A stretch of 64,000 nucleotides of DNA from Gnetum montanum (lineage: Eukaryota > Streptophyta > Gnetopsida > Gnetales > Gnetaceae), in NCBI GenBank assembly GCA_015680685.1, contig MNCI01034976.1, forward strand, positions 71,077 to 135,076, given 5' to 3'. How positions within the stretch are numbered: the first letter of the stretch is position 1; every line of letters starts with the position of its first letter. A program made the translations under genes and the position numbers. The notes beneath the pieces are model-generated. The model was given only the letters and a program-made list of their open reading frames with translations, ran no database searches and was not told the DNA's origin. This document shows positions 57,761-64,000 of this stretch, piece by piece.

Positions 57761-59625
57761 TAAAACACCCTAAAATTTGAAGGCACTCTTGCTTCCCCAG
57801 GGTCTTGGAAATGAGGCAAACACTTCCACAAGTGTAGCCTCATGAAATTTTGGCAGAAAATGAATGCACTAAGTTTAGAATATTTAGTTCAGCAAGTTTT
57901 CTACCTCCAGAGTTGACAGGCCTGATGGACTCTCTGGCCTACTCACCTAGGTGATTTACCCGGCTAATAGTTTATTCAGAGACCATGCTTGGAGTTGTTG
58001 GTGGTGCTTAGGATGTAAAAAATAATTTTGCAAGTTTTCTAATGAGGAAGTTTGCTATGCTACACTACGCTATGTAGCGTATCAAGTCTCAAAAGATAGC
58101 TGCTCAGGCAATGAAGTGCAAACTATTGCAGAACAAAGTGCTATGCTATGCTACGCTACGCAACATAGCACAGTGTAGCAAAGGCAAATCAAAAAGGCCC
58201 ATCTTACCAAGTGATTCTAGTGAAGAAATTGCACTTGGAAAGCACTTCAGCCTTCAAAAATAGTTGCCTTGTTTGACTTCAAGTCCTTCAGCAAGGTCTC
58301 TTACTAGAAAGTGGTGGATTGAGCAAAAAAGTAGGATATGCTAGTTGTTATGCTGTGCTACACTACATAGCATAGCATAGTGTAGTGACAATACAAGAGC
58401 AGCAAGAAATGTTTGAAATGCAAGTTCAGCAAGTTTTGAGGCTCCCCTTCACAAAAGGCATAAATTGCAATTGTTAGCATGGTCAAAGCTTCAAACAAGT
58501 GTTTGCAACTTTAGCACAAGTCGCAGTTAAAGCCAGTAGCTATGCTATGCTATGCTACGTAGCATAGCGTAGCAAAGATGCAAACTAAATGAAGTGCTTC
58601 AAAAGTTAACCCCATGTGCACCGAAGCTTCCAAAAGATACAGTTGACTTCAATGCAAATTTCCTTTTCAAACTAGTGGCTACGCTATGCTACGCTATGTA
58701 GCGTAGCATAGCATAGCAAGTAGCTACACTACATCAACATGCTACGCTACATAGCATAGCACAATGTAGCAAATAGCTATGCTATGCTAGTGTGCTTCAT
58801 CTCTTGCTTGCATTGTTTGCACACTTGATGCCAGCACTTCTAGTTTTGACAACATGATTACGGCATAGCAGGTGCACAATCGGCTTTACATATCCATGCA
58901 ATACGGGCATGCCAGCATCTCATGGATCCAAGACATGTGTCATCCAGGCCTCATTTCTTGTGTGCTCCTGGCCCTATAAATACCCCAACGAGAAATGCTC
59001 AAAGGGTTGGAGATTTTGAGCATTGTTAGCATTTCTTTGTGGTTGGAAAAATTTGGTTGACAAATTGAGAACTCTGTTGGCAAGTTGGCAAATTGGAAAT
59101 TTGTTAGGTCAGCAGATTTTAGCAGTTGGCATCTTTTGCATTAGAACTTGGCATTAGCTTTTTGCTGGTTGGCATTTTGCATTGTTGGCTTTTAAGCTTG
59201 TACTCAAAAAATGTAGTTGAGGTATTTTGAGCATTTTGGTCATTCCTGGACTCTTCGTGCACCTCTGGCATTGTATAACTTGTTATACAATTCCAAGCAA
59301 AGAAGAGAATCAAACCCACAACTTTGCGGTGGTGTATTTTCTTATCCCAATTACTCTGTGATTTCTTCACTGTCATCATTATTCAACATCATTTTCTTTA
59401 TCATCGCATTTATTGATCATCGATTAGATCTCACATATTTTACACTTAAAACAACATTTATGAAAGGTTAAATTACATTGGTTAAGTCCTTGTCTGATTG
59501 ACCAAACCATTCAAGGTGCCCCATTTCCATTTTATCTAGCACAACCCTCGCACGGATCCAAGGTTAAAACTATTCACCTGACAACCTCTTGGTGTTTCCA
59601 ACCACTGATGTTTTTGGTCACTACA
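57761..59625 (+). mobile_element. Element C 3' LTR
   Basis: TAAAACACCCTAAAATTTG to GGTCACTACA. The end region (TTTCCAACCACTGATG then TTTTTGGTCA) aligns with the D LTR end. It is rich in GCTACGCTATG and its complement, including a hairpin at 58684-58711 with a 13-bp perfect stem. TATA box at 58975-58982 (TATAAATA). Confidence 0.85.
58684..58711. repeat. Hairpin of AGCGTA/TACGCT motifs in the C LTR
   Basis: CTATGCTACGCTA, two bases, then TAGCGTAGCATAG: a 13-bp perfect stem. Similar shorter palindromes occur near 58065, 58150, 58550 and 58750. Confidence 0.85.
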
Positions 59626-60839
59626 CTCTACCCTTATGATTTCTTTTCTTATTTGCCTCGGGGTTTTTGGTTTTAGAGGGAGCCTTCCTTGGGCAAGGAA
59701 AAACCATCGTCACTATGGTTGCCATGGCAGCCATGGCTAAGAGGAGTGAATGCACATGGTGAGTGGGTTTTGTGAGTTTCTCAATTTTTTTGATTTTTCA
59801 TGCATGAGGTTTTCCTATGGACTATGTGTGAAATGGGACAAGGATTTTCTATGTACCATGTATGATACAAGACAAGGGTTTTTTGAGTACCATGTGTGAC
59901 ATAGGACAAGGATTTTTTTACCACATGGGACATGGAATTGGGCCAAAATGGTTTCTATACATACATTTTTTTGTTTTTTGGCTATAATTAAGATGGCTAT
60001 GGCTTGGGATGAGGAGAGAGGGACAACAGTAGATGTGGTGCCAATGGTGAGTGTAACACATGGGTTTGGGACTACAGGAGGTAAGGGCATGTAGGAAAGT
60101 CAGAAGATGTGAGAATAGAGAGCATAATAGAGTGGGAAAGGTGATCACAAGGTCATGATCATGTCACGCCTTGATTTTTACATTTGGAAGTTAAATTTTA
60201 ATGTTATACTTTTACAAGTTAGAAAATTTTTGGACTTTTCATTGGGAGGGTACATTCCTAAAAGTGTGACAAATAGTTTGGAATTTTTGATTTTTTTCAA
60301 TGGTTATGCTTTATGGGAAGTGTAGCCAATAGTTTGAAATAGTTTGCAGTTTTTCAATAGTTACGCTCTACAGGGAGCATAGCTAATAACCTTGTTGTGG
60401 GCTATGTAACCATGTGGGATACTTGTTGCATTTGTTGCTATGTGTATTATTGTATGTTTGATCATTGTGCCATAGGCACAGAGGCTAGGACCCACCACAC
60501 AATTGTGGCTTACGCTATTGTTGGTGGTGCCAACGAGATGGTTATAGCAAAGGACACCTAACTTGTGTGTGGCTGAGACAAGGGCATTGTATGCAGATAC
60601 AACTATGTTGGCATCATGGATGCTAGTAGGAAAGGCTATATAGATTGGGTGAAGATGATGAAGGGAAAGATGGTAGATGGTCCCACACCTTGGTGTGTGT
60701 GTAGTACTTGGTGGCTTACTACCACAAGTGTGGACTTGGGTTGCAAGAGTGACACCACTACCTCAAAGAAGGTAGAAAACTAAGATTAGTGTTGGAAAAA
60801 ACTAGAAATAGGCTATTGGATAGAGGCATAAAATGGGAT
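59626..60839 (-). other. Unassigned DNA, probably decayed interior of element D
   Basis: Contains about four copies of a 34-bp repeat with GGACAAGGATTTT and TACCATGT at 59800-59935, and a two-copy motif around AGTGTGACAAATAGTTTGGA and its variants at 60250-60380. No domain recognised. Its position next to the D gag remnant suggests it belonged to D. Confidence 0.4.
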
Positions 60840-61265
60840 ACCACTCTCTGAACAAGCCTCAAATTCCTCTTGCCCATCCTACAAGGGCTTATCACAGTTT
60901 GATGTTGCATCATGCTTGTTAGGTCCACTCACCCTAATGAGTTGGTCTAGCAACCACCGAAAGTTATCAGTAAGCAGAATGAAGACGTCAAGTGTAGGAA
61001 GGAATTCCTTCCCATTCTGGTGTATGATTTCAAAGCTTTGCATGCTGTCTAATTCTTGATGATCTAGGGATAGACCTACTTGAAGCTTCACATAGAGAAA
61101 GTTGTATTTTTCATTGTTGAGCACCATGTGCTTAGGCAGTTGGTTACACAATCTGAGTGACTATTGTTGTCGCTATATGGGACTAAGTGGGGCTTAATGT
61201 CTATCACCTACTGGATGGAATGATCCACCTCCATGCTTAGGGCTGAGGTTGAAGTGTTCATGGGA
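60840..61265 (-). pseudogene. Element D gag remnant (N-terminal part)
   Basis: The minus-strand frame 61151-60879 reads NEKYNFLYVKLQVGLSLDHQ, SFEIIHQNGKEFLPTLDVF and NFRWLLDQLI. This aligns with the gag N-terminal regions of A (EEYNFICVKIQVKLAL...) and B (QYNFIYIKLQAGLVVD...). A stop follows at 60879, and the downstream words GQEEFEACSES recall the acidic segment of A. The likely start lies near 61262 with shifts in between. Confidence 0.75.
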
Positions 61266-61674
61266 TTTATGTTACTATGTAAAAATTCAAGAAGTGATAG
61301 TGTTGAATAGACAATGATTAAGTGTAGAGAACATTGGAATATAACTAAGTATGAAAACCTGTGAAAATAGGCAAAAAATGGCTAACTCTAGAAACACTGC
61401 TAAAAAATGACTAACTCTAGTGTTATGCTTGCTACACTCTAACAACTTGTTATGCTCTCTAGAAAACTTAGGCTTTCATCCTATGGAGTTCTAGGGGAAC
61501 TAACAACTGGAACCAATCTACACCAACCGAATCATAGACAACTCCTATGCTAGCCTATGATCTAGCTATTACTATGGTAGGTTCATAGGGGTGTCACATC
61601 TATGCTAGCTTGAAACTAGTAACAAAGGTGCAAAAAGCACATGGTACTACCCTTGAATACAAAAGGAAAAGAAG

Positions 61675-61692
61675 GCCCTCCCTCTAGCACCA
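61675..61692 (-). other. Element D primer-binding site
   Basis: The minus strand reads TGGTGCTAGAGGGAGGGC, five bases inside the LTR end. It differs by one base from the A site. Confidence 0.82.
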
Positions 61693-61697
61693 AACAC

Positions 61698-63515
61698 TAT
61701 GATGATCAAAAACATTGATGGTTGAAACACTGAGAGGTTAATGAGTGTACAACCTAACCCTGAGTTCATGCAAGGGCCATTCTAGATAATAGAGATGTGG
61801 TGCCCTGAATAGTCTTGTTGATCAGATAGGAGCTTATGTGGTGTTAAGATAACTGTGTGTGTGAGGGGTTTATATAGTGTTACGTGTGGGCACTAGGGTT
61901 GACTAAGCCAAAGTGTAGTGGGACGTCTCAACTTGAGAACAACAATGTAAACATGCAAATACATATGAAACAATGAGAAAATAAAAATGTTATGCTGAAT
62001 ACCAAAGAAAAATGCTAGAAAAATGGAATGGAACTTAAGAATGAAAGTGCACCACCCCAAAAGAGGGAGCATAGATATTGTAGAAAATGAGGTGAGAGTG
62101 GGATGTGGTGTACAGGTAAGCATAGTGGTAGCATAGTAGTGTATTCATAGTCTTTAGGACATCTAGGACATGGAAGTGATGGCTATCATGGAGACTAAAC
62201 TTGCTGGGTTGGCTATTGTTGTGTTCTATGGGTGCAATAGTGAACTATGTTTTGGACAATGTGCACCAATGGTTTGATAGGATCCAAAAATATGCCAAAG
62301 TGCTAGGTGTGCTCAAATGCTCAAGTGTAAGAGTGCCAAGAAATGCTTAAAATGACAAAACGCCTAATTCTCTTTTGATTTGCCAACCCTTAGAACACTA
62401 AACACAGGGGTATTTATAGGGCTAGGGTTAGCACAAAATGCAAGTTAGGCACCATGTGGCACAAGATGTGGATTGGACACCATGTGGCATGAGGGTAGAT
62501 GGGGCTATGCTAACCTTTACTATGCTTCCATGGGAGTAACAAAGTGTTATGCTCTAGAGTACTGCAATGGGTCCCCAGAGATGGTTGAACTATGACTACA
62601 CTACCAAGACTACATGTGCCAAACTTTGAATGACCACAATGTACCTGCAAATAATGTAAAACCATGCAACTTGGAGGCTATGCTCTAGCACTATGTCTTC
62701 CCCTCTTTAGATTAGGGTCAAGTGTAGGAACAATTTTGGGGATCAATGGGGGTACAAAAGAGATACAAATTATTTGTCTTGCTTGCTAGAAGAATGTTGA
62801 AGTTGAGACAAAGGTCGATGTTGAGTTCTAGAGGCTTTTTCAGGTTTTTGGAGGCTTTTCTTTAGTGTCATACTAGCTACACTCTAGAGCATAACATAAC
62901 ATTTAGTCAAATTTTGCAAAATTTGATATCCAACACTAGTTACACTAGCTATGCTCTAGAGTGTAGTAAGCATACTTAGAAATTTTTGATAGAATCTATA
63001 GTCTTCCTTCATGGTATGCTAGTTATACTCTAGGGTGTAGTAGGAGAGGTAGCCTTAGGAGTTAAAAAATTTGCCAAATGTGTCTTTCATGTTGAGCTAG
63101 CTTGTCAGCTTCTTACCTAACACCTAGGTAAAAGTAGCCACTAGAACATGTGCTATGCTAGGAAGTGTAGTAGAGTGTAGTACCCAAGAGATAGAAAATT
63201 TGCCAAACTATTTCATCCATCCCAAGCAATCCTGAAAGCTTCTAGCTTGGCACTTGGGTGAACTGTCCATGGAAGTGTGCGCTATGCTATCTATGCTCTA
63301 GAGCATAGTAAGTAGAGTGATAGCATAGTAGGGCACTTAGAAAAATTTTCATGTAACTACTATTGAGACTTAGAAAAGTTTGAAAAATAGGCCTTGATGC
63401 ATGCTTGTTGGCTATGCTATGGAGTGTAGAAATGACACTTAGAAAACTTTTTCAAGTTTTGACACTTAGTCAAATTTGCAATTGAAGTGCCAAGTCTTAA
63501 AATTGGTGGTGTTTC
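61698..63515 (-). mobile_element. Element D 5' LTR
   Basis: From TGAAACACCACC at 63515 down to 61698 (terminal CA changed to TA). The 61698-61850 part aligns with the A LTR end (GTGCCCTGAATAGTCTTGTT, GATCAGATAGGAGCTTA). TATA box CCTATAAATA at 62411-62420 on the minus strand. Motifs GCTATGCTCTAGAG and AGTGTAGTAG recur at 62870-63430. The 3' LTR of D is not identified in the window. Confidence 0.82.
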
Positions 63516-64000
63516 ACCTACCTCCTCTTAATCGGTGAGGCCTTACTACAAGCCTTCAGCTCACAAATGTAAGACTATATGATTACTTTAAAGGTTGTGG
63601 TAGGCACCTCTTTTGAGGTGCCCTTGAGCTTCTATCATAAAAGAAAATAGTTGTGGTTGTGTTTAAGTCTTTGGTTGGTTATTAGTGTCTTACCAACCAA
63701 CACTGTTAGAAAGGTAAAAGTGTGATAACAAGAGACTCTATTCTTAGGGTAGGCACCTCTAAGGATGCACCCTTGAGTTTTTATTGGGCTGTGGTTCAAT
63801 CTTTGGTTGGTTGTCAGGGCCAATCAATACCATAGGACAAGTCAAAGTGTGATAACAAGAGCATCATTTTAGATAGAAGAGTCTTGAAAAAAGAAGAAGA
63901 ACCACTTGTTTCAGGCTCAATTAAAGGTTGTGCCTCGTTGCAAGTCCCACGTATCATTCTAATACATGCACTCAATCAGCATGGGCCTTTAAGGAGTTAG
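63516..64000. repeat. Flank of element D with a ~145-bp tandem duplication
   Basis: Two copies starting near 63600 and 63750 share TAGGCACCTCT, GCACCCTTGAG, CTTTGGTTGGTT and AAGTGTGATAACAAGAG. No gene recognised. Confidence 0.65.

Larger units (their letters stand above)
52510..59625 (+). mobile_element. Element C: 5'-truncated Tat/Ogre-type element
   Basis: Plus-strand relative of A and B that lacks 5' LTR, gag, protease and the antisense gene. It starts within the RT N-terminal extension (ALTGPHGELARQLNPESIDW) and keeps RT, RNase H, second RNase H, IN, post-IN repeats, polypurine tract and 3' LTR. It has many more stops than A or B, so it is older or decayed faster. Without a left LTR no target duplication can be scored. 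Confidence 0.9.

Noticed and set aside
430-63515. Treating the LTR at 430-914 and the D LTR at 61698-63515 as a pair enclosing the whole window
   Set aside because: Both have the same orientation and similar sequence, but no polypurine tract follows the left one at 915. The pairing is unproven.

Overview
This window is nuclear DNA from a land plant with a large, repeat-packed genome. I see no ordinary host gene, rRNA or complete tRNA gene. Almost everything is Ty3/gypsy LTR retrotransposon of the Tat/Ogre type (extra RNase H domain between RNase H and integrase) or tandem satellite DNA. A gymnosperm or fern-like genome would fit, but the sequence does not settle the species.

Layout. 1-914: unassigned DNA, then a fragment of an LTR. 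915-3548: a 29-bp tandem repeat, then a 15-bp minisatellite. 3549-38573: element A, a complete minus-strand Tat-type retrotransposon flanked by the 5-bp target duplication CTTGA. It sits inside the 15-bp minisatellite, which resumes at 38574. Element B (18261-35864, plus strand, target duplication CATAC) is inserted within the gag gene of A and splits it. 38574-43385: the minisatellite continues, flips strand twice, and carries repeated spacer blocks. 43386-44110: a two-copy repeat with a perfect 26-bp inverted repeat. 44110-51965: about eleven copies of a ~700-bp tandem repeat. 52030-52500: an LTR-like piece of another family. 52510-59625: element C, a 5'-truncated plus-strand relative of A and B. 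60840-63515: the gag remnant, primer-binding site and 5' LTR of a fourth, minus-strand element (D). 63516-64000: a tandem duplication.

How the genes work together. A and B share the order LTR - PBS - gag - protease - [antisense gene] - RT - RNase H - second RNase H - integrase - short tandem repeats - polypurine tract - LTR. The notable part is the bracketed gene. Between protease and RT, where Ogre elements carry an intron, both A and B carry a ~4-kb gene on the opposite strand. It can be read as eight exons with matching GT-AG splice positions in the two elements. Exon 2 encodes a domain resembling the FCP1/NLI-interacting-factor (HAD) phosphatases, with the catalytic aspartates replaced. 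The rest is a conserved unassigned region and a charged, helical C-terminal part. This looks like a captured host gene kept as antisense cargo, and is the best candidate here for something undescribed.

All coding regions contain in-frame stops or frameshifts, many explainable by C-to-T or G-to-A change, so these copies are dead. Coordinates of exons, LTR ends and domains were read by eye.
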